64,000 nt of DNA from Ramlibacter tataouinensis (GCF_001580455.1 NZ_CP010951.1:3497001-3561000), one strand, 5' to 3'. Shown: positions 49,659-59,037, numbered from the stretch's first letter. Notes: generated by a model not told the origin, from the sequence alone. Numbers and translations are program-made.

Positions 49659-50129
49659 ATGGCCTGTCACGGCAATATGGCTGCTTCACCCGACGGATTC
49701 ACCGACATCGCCAAGGCGATCCAGCTCGCCCTGGCGCCCGTGTTCCTGCTCACCGGCATCGCGGGCCTGCTCAATGTGATGGCCGGCCGGCTGTCGCGCA
49801 TCATCGATCGGGGCCGACAGCTGACGGAGGGTGTGCCGGGGCTGCCAGCCGGGGAGCCCAAGTCGCTGACCCGTGAGCAGCAAGTGCTGGAACAGCGCAG
49901 GCACCTGACCAGCGTGGCCATCACCGCCTGCACGATCTCGGCGCTGCTCGTGTGCGTGGTCATCGCGGCAATCTTTGTCGAAGCGATGCTGGCCGCGCCC
50001 CTGAACTGGGTCATCGGCGGGCTGTTCACGCTCGCGATGCTGGCGCTCGTCGTCGGCCTGGCCTACTTCCTGCGCGAGGTGCACCTGGCGATGAAAAGCA
50101 TCCGCATCCGCCTGCCCGCGGCCAAGTAG
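49659..50129 (+). CDS. DUF2721 family membrane protein
   Basis: 156 aa from ATG 49659; ATG 49677 is also possible and neither has a strong ribosome site. Three membrane helices are visible: near 25-47 (LALAPVFLLTGIAGLLNVMAG), 90-112 and 118-140. The SRIIDRGRQL segment follows helix 1. This is the DUF2721 pattern; the family is widespread and has no assigned function. It stands alone between galE and an SRPBCC-like gene. Confidence 0.8.
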   Translation: MACHGNMAASPDGFTDIAKAIQLALAPVFLLTGIAGLLNVMAGRLSRIIDRGRQLTEGVPGLPAGEPKSLTREQQVLEQRRHLTSVAITACTISALLVCVVIAAIFVEAMLAAPLNWVIGGLFTLAMLALVVGLAYFLREVHLAMKSIRIRLPAAK

Positions 50130-50237
50130 TCCCTGCGGGCAGGTCCCCGTTACGAATTGCCGGGGTCGGCGATATCATCCCGGCGGCAGGAGCCGGGCTC
50201 CCGCCTTCGTTGTCGGTTCACCACCCTGGAGGGAATC

Positions 50238-50696
50238 ATGGCAGCAGTGACGGCCCAAGCCGAAAAGATCATCGCGCGACCCCTGGAGGTCGTCCAGGCG
50301 CAGTTCGTTGACATGCAGCACCACGCATCCACGCGCGTGCATGCCGACCTGGAAGTGGCCAACGTCCGTGCGCTGCCGGACGGCTGGCGCATCACCGGTC
50401 GCAGGCGCGTCCTCGGCAAGCTGCTGGAGGACGAGATCGAGGTGCTGCGCGACGCCGAGGGCAACTCCACCCTGCGCGGCATCTCCGGCCCGAACGCGGG
50501 TTTCGTGATCAGCCAGAGGTTCGAGGCATTGGACGCCGGCCGCACGCGCGTGCGCACGTCCGTCGAACTGCCCGTTCGCGGCTTCAAGGTCCTGCTCAGG
50601 CCGCTCCTTCGCATGGGCCTGCAGCGCGACCTGGTCACCGCGCTCGAAGAGGACCGCCGCGACCTGGAGGAAAAGGGCTACCAGCTCGCGGCCTAG
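50238..50696 (+). CDS. SRPBCC-like small cytoplasmic protein
   Basis: 152 aa. ATG 50238 follows GGAGGG at 6 bases. There is no signal peptide. The alternating pattern (RPLEVVQAQFVDMQHHASTR near the N-terminus, SVELPVRGFKVLLRPLLRMG and a long helix near the end) fits the helix-grip START/SRPBCC fold that binds hydrophobic ligands. I do not recognise a specific subfamily. A lipoprotein gene begins one base after its stop, so the two probably form an operon. Confidence 0.6.
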   Translation: MAAVTAQAEKIIARPLEVVQAQFVDMQHHASTRVHADLEVANVRALPDGWRITGRRRVLGKLLEDEIEVLRDAEGNSTLRGISGPNAGFVISQRFEALDAGRTRVRTSVELPVRGFKVLLRPLLRMGLQRDLVTALEEDRRDLEEKGYQLAA

Positions 50697-50697
50697 C

Positions 50698-51363
50698 ATG
50701 CGCCAGTGGCAAATGCGCGGCGCCGCGCTCTTGATCGGCGCCATCCTTCTTTCGGGATGCGGGTCCCTGGCCAGCAACCCGGGCGCCGACTTTTCGGATG
50801 CGCCGGAAAGCCGCGCCCGACCTGCCCTCGCCATTCCCAGGCATGCCTCGTACGCCGAAGCCCTCGCGGCCTGGCGCGGTCCGGAGGATGTGAACGCCTG
50901 GATCGGCGCCGAATTCCAGTACGACATGGACCGGGCCGTGGCGCTGTCGGAGACGGCGCGCGCCGGCCAGCCCGCCACGCCCATCATCGAGCCTGCCGCC
51001 TTCTATGCCAGGCCCGAAGGCGTGTGCGTGGACCTCGCGCGCTTCGCGGTCGAGACGCTGCGGCGGGTCGCTCCTGAACTCAGGGTGAGGTACCTCATGA
51101 TCGAGTTCGAACCGGCCAGCGTGCGCGGGCAAGTCCTGCGCCGCCACTGGGTCGCCGTCTACGAGAACGCGGACGGCATTCGCGTCGTTGCCGATTCCAA
51201 GCGTCCTGGCATCATCGCGGGCCCGTACCAGACGCTTCAACAGTTCGCCGAGGAGTACGCCCGCTTACGCGGCCGGCAGATCGTGCACTATCGCGAGTTG
51301 GACAGCTATCAGCGCAAGATGAAATCGGCTGCTTCCCGGCAGGTGCGTGAACGCCTTGAGTGA
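50698..51363 (+). CDS. putative lipoprotein with transglutaminase-like Cys-His-Asp set
   Basis: 221 aa. A lipoprotein signal is clear: a hydrophobic helix (ALLIGAILL) followed by LSGC with the lipidation Cys at residue 21. Further on are PEGVCVDLARFAVETLRR, RRHWVAVYEN and VVADSKRPGI, spaced as the catalytic Cys, His and Asp of transglutaminase-like cysteine proteins. That assignment is inference; family not recognised. It overlaps the glutathione transferase start by 17 bases. Confidence 0.65.
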   Translation: MRQWQMRGAALLIGAILLSGCGSLASNPGADFSDAPESRARPALAIPRHASYAEALAAWRGPEDVNAWIGAEFQYDMDRAVALSETARAGQPATPIIEPAAFYARPEGVCVDLARFAVETLRRVAPELRVRYLMIEFEPASVRGQVLRRHWVAVYENADGIRVVADSKRPGIIAGPYQTLQQFAEEYARLRGRQIVHYRELDSYQRKMKSAASRQVRERLE

Positions 51364-52141
51364 ACCAACCGTTTACCACATCCCCGTCTGTCCCTTCTGC
51401 CAGCGGCTGGAGATCCTGCTGTCGCTGAAAGGCCAGCGGAACCAGGTCAGGTTTCGCGTGATCGACGTCACGCAGGCACGGCCCGAGTTCTTGCTCGAGA
51501 AGACCCGCGGCAGCACAGCCTTGCCGATCCTGGAGACCGCGGACGGCCGGATCCTCAAGGAGAGCCTGGTCATCCTGCAGTACTTGGAGGACCTGTACCC
51601 CGAGCCCGTCGTCGCGCAGCGCGATCCCTACCGGCGCGCGGTGGAAAGCCTGCTGGTGCGGATGGAAGCCGAGTTTTGCAACCACGGCTATGCGTTCGTG
51701 ATGAACCAGGACGCCGGGCGGCGCGATGCGCACCGGGCGGGCATGCTGCGCCAATACGCCCGGCTGGACGAGTTCCTGATGGAGCATGCCCCCTCGGGGC
51801 CTTTCCTGTTCGAGGCGTTCGGTTGGGCGGAGACGGTGTTCACGCCCTTGTTCATGCGCTTCTGGTTCCTGGAGTACTACGAGGATTTCCAGTTGCCCGC
51901 TGAACTTGCGCGGGTGCGGGCCTGGCGCGATGCCTGCCTCTCGCATCCGGCGGCGCAACAGGTGAGCCGCGAGCAGATCGTCAAGCTGTACTACGACTAC
52001 GCCAAGGGTGCCGGCAACGGGGCGCTGCTTCCGGGCCGAAGGCAATCCTCGTTCAGCTTCAAGCCCGACTGGCCGGAGCGCCCCTGGCCGCCCCGGGACA
52101 AGTACGGCCACAGCGCGACGGATGAAGAACTGGGTTTGTGA
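51347..52141 (+). CDS. glutathione S-transferase family protein
   Basis: 264 aa from GTG 51347 (TTG 51356 possible). The thioredoxin-fold N-domain begins YHIPVCPFCQRLEILLSLKG with a glutaredoxin-like CPFC, and has cis-Pro and Glu-Ser in STALPILETADGRILKESLVI. A helical C-domain follows (about 100-210). It then has a roughly 50-residue tail (FSFKPDWPERPWPPRDKYGH) not typical of plain GSTs. The CPFC suggests an omega-like or Grx-like thiol transferase and not a Ser/Tyr-type GST. It starts inside the end of the lipoprotein gene. Confidence 0.85.
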   Translation: MNALSEPTVYHIPVCPFCQRLEILLSLKGQRNQVRFRVIDVTQARPEFLLEKTRGSTALPILETADGRILKESLVILQYLEDLYPEPVVAQRDPYRRAVESLLVRMEAEFCNHGYAFVMNQDAGRRDAHRAGMLRQYARLDEFLMEHAPSGPFLFEAFGWAETVFTPLFMRFWFLEYYEDFQLPAELARVRAWRDACLSHPAAQQVSREQIVKLYYDYAKGAGNGALLPGRRQSSFSFKPDWPERPWPPRDKYGHSATDEELGL

Positions 52142-52241
52142 AGCTTCTGGGGACGGGTTCAGGCAGAGCCCGGCGGCCTCCGGTTGCCCGCGCCTGGATT
52201 GGCTGCGAGACTTCGGCACTCGTTCATCGGAGGCGCTATCG

Positions 52242-53093
52242 ATGACCCGAACTGACGACTACCAGGTGCGTACGATGCGGCGCGAGGAGCTTGCATTTGC
52301 CATCGAACTGGCGGCGCGCGAAGGCTGGAACCCGGGGCTGCACGACGCCGAGTGTTTCCATGCGGCCGACCCCGATGGCTTCCTGGTCGGCGAACTTGCG
52401 GGGGACCCGATCGCCTGCATCTCGGCGGTGTCCTACGCCGGGCGCTACGGCTTCATCGGCCTGTACATCGTGCGTCCCGAGTTCCGCGGCCAGGGCTACG
52501 GCTGGCGGCTGTGGCAAGCCGGCATGGCACGGCTTGGCGGGCACAACGTGGGCCTGGACGGGGTCGTGGCGCAGCAAGGCAACTACGCCAAATCCGGATT
52601 TCGCCTCGCCTACCGCAACGTCCGCTACCGGGGTCGGGCGCAGGCGGGTACCGTCCACGCCTCGATCGCGCCGGCGTCCGCGGTCGCGTTCGAGGCCATC
52701 CGGGATTTCGATCGGCATGTCTTTCCCGAACCGCGCGACGAGTTCCTGCGCGCCTGGCTCGCCCAGCCCGGCGCGGGCGCCTACGTGGCGCGCGAGGGCG
52801 GGCGGCTGGCCGGCTTCACGGTCGTGCGGCCCTGTCGCGAAGGCTGGAAGATCGGTCCCCTGTCGGCGGATGACGCCCAGGTCGCCCTGCGCCTGCATGC
52901 CGCGGCATGCGCGCACGCAGGCGCCGGCGCTACGGTCTTTGTCGATGTGCCGGAGGCGAATCCGGATGCGAAGCCTTTCCTGGCCGCTTTGAACCTGACG
53001 CCCGTATTCGAAACCGCACGCATGTACACCGGTCCGGATCCGGCGATCGAACTGCCAAAGCTGTTTGGCGTGACGACCTTCGAACTGGGTTGA
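52242..53093 (+). CDS. GNAT family N-acetyltransferase, two-domain type
   Basis: 283 aa. ATG 52242 has GGAGG 8 bases upstream; the longer open frame is not coding-like. The first 130 residues are a GNAT domain with acetyl-CoA loop RPEFRGQGYGWRLWQ and preceding strand FIGLYIV. The second half (FTVVRPCREGWKIGPLSADD, VFVDVPEANPDAKPFL) is the DUF1248-like second GNAT lobe found in YitH-like proteins. The substrate amine is unknown. Monocistronic between gaps of 100 and 95 bp. Confidence 0.85.
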   Translation: MTRTDDYQVRTMRREELAFAIELAAREGWNPGLHDAECFHAADPDGFLVGELAGDPIACISAVSYAGRYGFIGLYIVRPEFRGQGYGWRLWQAGMARLGGHNVGLDGVVAQQGNYAKSGFRLAYRNVRYRGRAQAGTVHASIAPASAVAFEAIRDFDRHVFPEPRDEFLRAWLAQPGAGAYVAREGGRLAGFTVVRPCREGWKIGPLSADDAQVALRLHAAACAHAGAGATVFVDVPEANPDAKPFLAALNLTPVFETARMYTGPDPAIELPKLFGVTTFELG

Positions 53094-53100
53094 CTACGCG

Positions 53101-53172
53101 TCAGTCCGATGCGAAGTGACGCAGGGCCTGCTCGACAGGCAGGAACCCCGTGATCTCGACGACACCGGTGTC
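53101..53172 (-). pseudogene. possible C-terminal gene remnant
   Basis: On the minus strand a frame ending TGA at 53103-53101 reads DTGVVEITGFLPVEQALRHF and then ASD. It has the composition of a real protein end but no start or body, because the TctC stop lies directly upstream. I cannot name the family. It may be a leftover of a gene replaced by its neighbours, or chance. Confidence 0.3.
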
Positions 53173-53188
53173 CGCGCCGCGCCGCAAG

Positions 53189-54154
53189 CTACTCGGCCGT
53201 GATGTTGCCCTTCTTCACCACTTCGGCCCAGCGCTGGGCGTCTCGCGCAATCAGGGCTCCGAACTCGCCCGGCGTGGACGTCTCCGGCACCATGCCCTGC
53301 GATGCGAAGGCCTGGGCCACCTCCGGGTGCTTGAGGATCTTGCCGATCTCCTGGTTGATCCGGTTCACGATGTCGGCAGGCGTGCCCTTGGGGGCGAGCA
53401 CGCCATACCACAGGTCCACGTTGTCGGGCACCTTGGCCTCGGCCAGGGTGGGCACATCGGGCAGTTGCGACAGGCGCTTCGGGCTGCCCGCGGCGATGGC
53501 CTTCAGCTTGCCTGCCTGGATCTGCGGCAGGGCCACATGCATCGGCAGGAACATGAAGTCGATGCGGCCACCCAGCAGGTCAGTGACGGCGCCCGCGGTG
53601 CCTTTGTAGGGGACATGCAGCATGTCCGTGCCGGTCCGCTGCAACAACAAAGCCATCGCCAGATGGTGCGGGGTGCCCACACCCGGCGTGGCGTAGGTCA
53701 GCTGGCCCGGCTTGGCCTTGGCCGCGCCCACCACATCACTCACGGTGGCAGCGGGCTGCACGTTCGGGTTGGCCACGAGCAGCAGCGTGCCCCATGAGGT
53801 CAGGGTGATCGGCTCGAAGTCCGCGACGGGGTCATAGGACAGCGTCTTGAACAGGCTCTTGTTCATGACCAGCGTGTTGACCTGGACCAGCAGGGTGTGA
53901 CCATCGGGCTTGGCCCGGGCCACCTTTTCACTGCCGATATTGCCGCTGGCGCCGGCGAGGTTCTCCACGGTCACCGGCTGGCCGAGTGCGGCAGGCAGGC
54001 GCGCTGCCAGCTGGCGCGCGACGATGTCGATGCCGGTGCCGGGCGTGTAGGGGACGACGAGCGTGACCGGCTGCGTCGGCCAGGCGGATGCCGACATCGC
54101 GGCGAAGCACATCGACAGCGCAGGCAGCAGTTTGCGGATCCAGGTGGCGATCAC
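53189..54154 (-). CDS. Bug/TctC tripartite tricarboxylate transporter binding protein
   Basis: 321 aa from GTG 54154, chosen because AGGAGA lies about 8 bases upstream and a signal peptide follows (IRKLLPALSMCFAAMSASA). Bug-family motifs: PVTLVVPYTPGTGIDIVARQ, VENLAGASGNIGSEKVARAKPDG, PGVGTPHHLA, HVPYKGTAGAVTDLLGGRID. These periplasmic proteins bind carboxylates, including aromatic acids, for Tct permeases. No tctAB is nearby. It is transcribed with, and 67 bases downstream of, a flavin hydroxylase, so its ligand may be that enzyme's substrate (inference). Confidence 0.9.
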   Translation of the reverse strand: MIATWIRKLLPALSMCFAAMSASAWPTQPVTLVVPYTPGTGIDIVARQLAARLPAALGQPVTVENLAGASGNIGSEKVARAKPDGHTLLVQVNTLVMNKSLFKTLSYDPVADFEPITLTSWGTLLLVANPNVQPAATVSDVVGAAKAKPGQLTYATPGVGTPHHLAMALLLQRTGTDMLHVPYKGTAGAVTDLLGGRIDFMFLPMHVALPQIQAGKLKAIAAGSPKRLSQLPDVPTLAEAKVPDNVDLWYGVLAPKGTPADIVNRINQEIGKILKHPEVAQAFASQGMVPETSTPGEFGALIARDAQRWAEVVKKGNITAE

Positions 54155-54221
54155 AGTGATGTCTCCTGTTGGTGGTGGACTGAACTGCAAGCCGATTCTG
54201 CATCGCACCGCAATTTCCTGC

Positions 54222-55397
54222 CTATTCGAGCGCAACGGTCAAGGGATCGTAGGGATAGAGCCAGTTGTTGCGCGAGGCGGCGATGTTGCGGTCTCGGAAG
54301 GCCTGCCGCATCTGGGCGGCGTTCGAGATGTGGTAGAGCTCGCCCATCTCGTTCGATTCGTGAACGACCCGGGCGGCGCGCGGGGCCCGATGCCGCTCGT
54401 AGACGCGCAGGGCCTCTGCCAGAGGCCGGTCCAGTTCCAGCGCGCGCGCCAGCACGGCGGCGTCTTCGATGGCCATCGCCGCGCCCTGCGCCATGTAGGG
54501 CAGGGTGGGGTGCACCGCATCGCCCAGCAGCGTGACCCGCGACGTGCTCCAGGTCATCACCGGCTTGCGGTTGTTAAGCGCCCAGCGAAAGCACATGTCG
54601 CGATCGGCGTTTTCGATGGCCGCGCGCACCATCGGGTGCCAGCCGGCATAGTCTTGGTCGAGTTCGCTCCAGGGCTTGCGGCTGGTCCAGGACTCTTCTT
54701 CCCAGGGCCGTTCGACGCAACCGACGAAATTCAGCAGCCGGCCGGCGCGCATGTAGTACATCACCGCGTGGTTCTTCGGGCCGCACCAGATCGTCGAGGC
54801 GAGCGGAGGCCGCAGCGCCTCGGGGATGCGTTCGACCGGGATGGCCAGCCGCCAGGCCACCTGTCCGGTGAAAACAGGCGGCTCGGTATCCACCACATGC
54901 TGCCGCACCACCGACCGGATGCCGTCTGCGCCGACCAGCAGTTCGGGGCGTTCCACCCGGCCGTTGTCGAAGGCGACTTCCACATGGTCCGGCGCTTCCC
55001 GAATCTCGCGTGCCCGGTGCGCCAGCTGCACGGCCTGCGCGTCCAGCGCCCGGACCGCCTGCAGCAGCGCCGCATGCAGGTCGGCGCGGTGGATCTGGTA
55101 GTAGGGCGCGCCGTGCGCGGCCTCGTGTGCGGCGCCCAGCTTGATCTCGTGCAGCAGCTCGCCGTCGTCGAAGCGACGGAACTCGAAGGCCAGCGGCTTG
55201 ACGCCCAGGGACTCGAGGGTGGGCTGGAGTCCCAGGCCATAGAGCACCTTGACCGCATTGGCGCTCATCTGGACGGCCGCGCCGACTTCGCCGAGTTCCG
55301 CGGCTTGCTCGTACACACGCACGCGGTGCCCGCGGCGCAGCAGGCTCGCGGCCGCAGCCAATCCGCCGATGCCGGCGCCGATCACCGCAATCTCCAT
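54222..55397 (-). CDS. FAD-dependent aromatic hydroxylase (salicylate/3-hydroxybenzoate hydroxylase-like)
   Basis: 391 aa from ATG 55397 with GAGGGA upstream. All class A flavoprotein hydroxylase motifs are present: VIGAGIGGLAAAASLLRRGH (residues 5-24), the DG motif LLVGADGIRSVVR, and the GD motif TLLGDAVHPTLPYMAQGAAM. The enzymes use NAD(P)H and O2 to hydroxylate aromatic acids. The exact substrate cannot be read. No ring-cleavage gene is adjacent, so it feeds a pathway encoded elsewhere. Confidence 0.88.
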   Translation of the reverse strand: MEIAVIGAGIGGLAAAASLLRRGHRVRVYEQAAELGEVGAAVQMSANAVKVLYGLGLQPTLESLGVKPLAFEFRRFDDGELLHEIKLGAAHEAAHGAPYYQIHRADLHAALLQAVRALDAQAVQLAHRAREIREAPDHVEVAFDNGRVERPELLVGADGIRSVVRQHVVDTEPPVFTGQVAWRLAIPVERIPEALRPPLASTIWCGPKNHAVMYYMRAGRLLNFVGCVERPWEEESWTSRKPWSELDQDYAGWHPMVRAAIENADRDMCFRWALNNRKPVMTWSTSRVTLLGDAVHPTLPYMAQGAAMAIEDAAVLARALELDRPLAEALRVYERHRAPRAARVVHESNEMGELYHISNAAQMRQAFRDRNIAASRNNWLYPYDPLTVALE

Positions 55398-55534
55398 TCC
55401 GGGTCCCTCGATTGCTCCAGGCCCACCACGACGATGCACTTGCTTGGCGGGCGACGAGCCGCTTCAGCCATCATGGCAGAAAGTCCTCATCCACGCAGAG
55501 GCAGCCCGCGCCGCCCTGCTCGTCCATGCGAGCT

Positions 55535-55548
55535 GCCGAATAATCGGC
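55535..55548. promoter_or_regulatory. inverted repeat in divergent intergenic region
   Basis: GCCGA-ATAA-TCGGC, a 14-bp palindrome in the 201-bp gap between the flavin hydroxylase (-) and membrane-protein (+) starts. It could be an operator; no regulator gene is adjacent. Nothing else stands out in the gap. Confidence 0.25.
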
Positions 55549-55598
55549 GCTCGTGAGCTCGAGTCCCGGCATTCCAAAGCAACCTGCGCGGCGGTCGC

Positions 55599-56288
55599 AT
55601 GATTGACTTCGTTCGCCGACGGGGCCCGTCGCTGGCGCTGGTCGTGCTGGTGACGGGCGCGGCGGCGCTGGCGCAAAGCTCGATCGCCTACACCTTCGCC
55701 TTCGGTGCGCTGAAGGCTGCGCTGGGGTTCGACCTGTCGAAGCTCGCCGAATTGGGCTATGTCGGGCGCTGGGGGCTGCTGACGGTCATGGCCGTGCTGT
55801 GGCTGCTCGGGAAGAAGCGGCCGCTATTCCTGCTGGCGATCATCGTCAACGGTTTCGCCACGCTGGTGCTGCTGCTGCACACCGGCTTTCTCACCAGCGT
55901 GCTGGCCGGGCTGTCCGCACGCACGGTCAGGGAGATCCTGCTGGACGTCGTGTTCATGGGGATCTCCAACATCCTGATCTTCTCGATCTGGTACTGGGTG
56001 ATCGACCCGCCAGGAATCGAAAGCGAGCCCGGCGCCATCAAGCCGTGGGCCTTCCTTTTCCCGCAGCGCGCCGGCGAGCTGCCCCACTACGGGGATTGGC
56101 AGCCGCGCTACCTGGACTACCTGTTCCTCGCCTTCACCACCAGCTTCGCGTTCAGCCCGACCGATACCTTGCCACTCACGCGTGGGGCCAAGATGCTGAT
56201 GCTGCTCCAGGCCGCGATCTCGGTGATCACGCTCACCGGCATCGCCGGCAGCGCCATCAACATCCTGGCGGGAACCGCGACGGGCTAG
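55599..56288 (+). CDS. uncharacterised multi-helix membrane protein
   Basis: 229 aa with about five hydrophobic segments (near 12-30, 55-75, 78-100, 110-135 and 195-225) and a soluble loop around 140-165 (IDPPGIESEPGAIKPW). The motif DYLFLAFTTSFAFSPTDT before the last helix recalls DUF1345-like or ion-channel-pore-like proteins that have F.D.....T there, but the match is weak. Function unknown. It ends about 50 bases before the LuxR regulator start. Confidence 0.6.
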   Translation: MIDFVRRRGPSLALVVLVTGAAALAQSSIAYTFAFGALKAALGFDLSKLAELGYVGRWGLLTVMAVLWLLGKKRPLFLLAIIVNGFATLVLLLHTGFLTSVLAGLSARTVREILLDVVFMGISNILIFSIWYWVIDPPGIESEPGAIKPWAFLFPQRAGELPHYGDWQPRYLDYLFLAFTTSFAFSPTDTLPLTRGAKMLMLLQAAISVITLTGIAGSAINILAGTATG

Positions 56289-56337
56289 CCCGATAATGCC
56301 CCGGCACGGCCGCATGGCGGCGCGTGCGCCAACTGCC

Positions 56338-59037
56338 ATGAGTTTCGACCACCTGCTCGTTTCGACCAAGTTCGCGCCTCCGCGGCTCGGATCCCGTTTC
56401 ATCCGGCGCAAGCACCTGCTGGAGCACCTGCGCAATGCGCAGAAGGCCGCGCTGGTGCTCGTCACGGGCAGCGCGGGCTTCGGCAAGACGGTGCTGCTGG
56501 CCCAGTGGCGGCTGGAGCTGATGAAGGCCGGTGCCGCCGTGTCCTGGCTGTCGCTCAGCCATGACGAGCGCCAGCTGTTCCCGTTGGGCACGCACATGCT
56601 GGCGGCCTTCAAGCGCCTGGGAATTTCCGTCGAAGACGGCGTCCTGATCGACGGCGACGGCGTACGCACCGTGGACGCCCTGGCCGCACAGGCGATCAAT
56701 GGGGCGGCCGCCGTGGGACGCGAGCTGTACCTGGTGATCGACGACTACCACCATGTCGAGGATCCGTGGGCCCACAAGCTGATGCAGAAGCTGCTCGACC
56801 ACTGCCCGGACAACCTGCACATCGTGATCGCGTCGCGGGTGGCGCCGCCCCTGAACCTGGCCCGCTTGCGGGTGGGAGGGCGCGTCGACGAAGTCGGATT
56901 CACCGAGTTGCCCTTCGACATGGAAGAGACCCGCCTGTACTTCGAGCAGGGCCTGGCGGCCATGAAGCTCACCGCAGACGAGGTGCGCCTGATGCACGAC
57001 CTGACCAACGGCTGGCCGGCGAGCCTGCAGCTGCTGGCCAGCATGCTCAAGAACCGGCCCTCCACCCGTGCGCGGCTGCACGACCTGAGCATGCATTCGA
57101 TCGACCTGCAGGCCTATCTCGCCGAGGACGTGGTCGCTCACCTGCCGGGCGAGCTCAACGAGTTGCTGGAAGCGCTCTCCATCTGCCGGCGCTTCAACGC
57201 GGAACTGGCCGCAGTGATGACCGGCCACGCAGACGCGGACGCCATGATCAAGCGGGCCGAGGAGGAAAACCTGCTGATCTACCGCGTCGAGTCGGACGAC
57301 AGCTCGCCCTGGTACCGGTTTCACCCGCTGTTCGGCGAGTTTCTCGCCTCGCGCCTGGCGCGCCGCGGCGCCGGCACGGTCAACGAACTCCATCGGCGCG
57401 CCAGTCGGTGGTTCGCCGACCGCGGCCTGCTGGTGGAAGCCGTCAGGCACGCCATCCGCGCCGGCGACCTCGAATTCGCGGTGGAGACGATCGAAAAGTC
57501 GGCACCGGAAACCTGGGGCCTGGCTTACATCAGCCCGATGCTGAATCTGCTGGAGCGCCTGCCGCAGGAGACGCTGTTCGCGCATCCGCAGCTGTTCCTG
57601 CTTGGATGCGTGACCTACTCGCTGACCGCGCGCCATACCAAGGCCGAGAGATGGGTCGCGGAACTGCGCAAGAGCGAGGCGGTGAGGAACCCGGCGATCT
57701 CGTCGCGGCTGGCCATCGCGGACGCCTGCATTGCCCTGCAACGCGATGACAGCCAGCGCACCATCGAGTTGCTGGAGCCGCTGCATGATGACGCGGGCGG
57801 CAGCCGCTTCCTGCGCTACGTGCAGGTGATCACGCTCGGGTCCGCGTATGCCGCGGCCGGCCGCTTTGCCGATGCGAACAAGCTGCTGGACGACAACCCC
57901 GTCCCGCTGGAGGACCGGAAGAACGACATGGCGCTGGTGGCCGACAGCACGCGGTCCCTGGTGCTGCTGATGGAAGGCCGCGTCCAGGAGGCGGCCCGGC
58001 TGGGTTCCACTCAACTCGCACGGGCCGAGGCCGCGCACGGCCGCCGGTCCATCTGCGCCAACTTCATCGCGAGCATGCTGGGCGACGCCTACTATGAGCT
58101 GGACCTGATCGACGAGGCGCGCGAGGTGCTGGCCAACCGGACGGGCATCCTGCAATCTTCCACGCCGGGCGTGATGCTGACGGCCAGCCTGGCCCGGGCG
58201 CGCCTGGACCTGCTGCAGAACTCGGCCGAGGCCGCGCTCGCGTTCCTGGACAGCTATGCGGCGCACTACCGCAGCCTGCGGCTGGACCGGCCGTACGCCT
58301 ACATGCTGGCGGAGCAGGTTCGCATCCTGCTGGACCGGGACGAGCGCGCGCGGGCTGCGGAACTGGGCGCGAAACTGGATGACCTCGCCGCAGCCCACCG
58401 TGATGCCCGCGGCTTCCTGGCCGAGATCCCGGCCGTCGTGGCCTTGGCGCAGGCGCGCCTGGCGCTGGCTGAGAAGCTCTCGCAACAGGCGCTCGACCGT
58501 CTCGAGGTCGTTTGCGCGCATGCCGACCGCTACGGCCGGGGCCGCAACCGGGTGCTGGCCGACCTGCTCAAGGCCGTCGCGTTGGAGGAGTTGGGACGGC
58601 GCGAGGACGCGAGCGCTTCCCTCTTGCAAGCGCTGGAATCCGGCTCGCGCCTGGGTCTGGTCCGGACATTCCTGGATGAACGAGAGCGTGCCGGACGCCT
58701 GCTGGCGGCGCTCGCACCGCACCTGGGCGCGATGCAGGCGCCGCTGGCTGACTATTTGTCCATGCTGAGATCGCGCTTGGGCGGGTCCGCATCGGTGCCG
58801 GCTGCGCAGCGCGAGAGCGCCGCCCCGTTGGCCAAGGCCGATGTCAACCTCACGCCGCGCGAGGTGGAGATCCTGGGCCTCGTGTCCCAGGCCATGTCGA
58901 ACAAGCGCATCGCGCTCACCTTGAACATCACGGTCGAAACCGTGAAGTGGAACATCAAGAACATCCTGGGCAAGCTGGGCGTGTCCAGCCGCTATGACGC
59001 GATGACCTGGGCGCGCAAGAACGGATTGATCGATTGA
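56338..59037 (+). CDS. MalT-like LuxR-family ATP-dependent transcriptional regulator
   Basis: 899 aa from ATG 56338; ATG 56296 would add 14 residues of doubtful coding character. Walker A is VTGSAGFGKTVLL (from residue 42), and the Walker B-like strand LYLVIDDYHHV follows. STAND/NACHT-type helical regions come next, then a long TPR-like superhelix (about 370-800). The C-terminal LuxR helix-turn-helix reads LTPREVEILGLVSQAMSNKR and then ITVETVKWNIKNILGKLGV. MalT-type proteins bind an inducer and ATP, then activate transcription. It sits directly upstream of cassette copy 2 in the same direction (272 bp), and is its likely activator (inference). Confidence 0.9.
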   Translation: MSFDHLLVSTKFAPPRLGSRFIRRKHLLEHLRNAQKAALVLVTGSAGFGKTVLLAQWRLELMKAGAAVSWLSLSHDERQLFPLGTHMLAAFKRLGISVEDGVLIDGDGVRTVDALAAQAINGAAAVGRELYLVIDDYHHVEDPWAHKLMQKLLDHCPDNLHIVIASRVAPPLNLARLRVGGRVDEVGFTELPFDMEETRLYFEQGLAAMKLTADEVRLMHDLTNGWPASLQLLASMLKNRPSTRARLHDLSMHSIDLQAYLAEDVVAHLPGELNELLEALSICRRFNAELAAVMTGHADADAMIKRAEEENLLIYRVESDDSSPWYRFHPLFGEFLASRLARRGAGTVNELHRRASRWFADRGLLVEAVRHAIRAGDLEFAVETIEKSAPETWGLAYISPMLNLLERLPQETLFAHPQLFLLGCVTYSLTARHTKAERWVAELRKSEAVRNPAISSRLAIADACIALQRDDSQRTIELLEPLHDDAGGSRFLRYVQVITLGSAYAAAGRFADANKLLDDNPVPLEDRKNDMALVADSTRSLVLLMEGRVQEAARLGSTQLARAEAAHGRRSICANFIASMLGDAYYELDLIDEAREVLANRTGILQSSTPGVMLTASLARARLDLLQNSAEAALAFLDSYAAHYRSLRLDRPYAYMLAEQVRILLDRDERARAAELGAKLDDLAAAHRDARGFLAEIPAVVALAQARLALAEKLSQQALDRLEVVCAHADRYGRGRNRVLADLLKAVALEELGRREDASASLLQALESGSRLGLVRTFLDERERAGRLLAALAPHLGAMQAPLADYLSMLRSRLGGSASVPAAQRESAAPLAKADVNLTPREVEILGLVSQAMSNKRIALTLNITVETVKWNIKNILGKLGVSSRYDAMTWARKNGLID

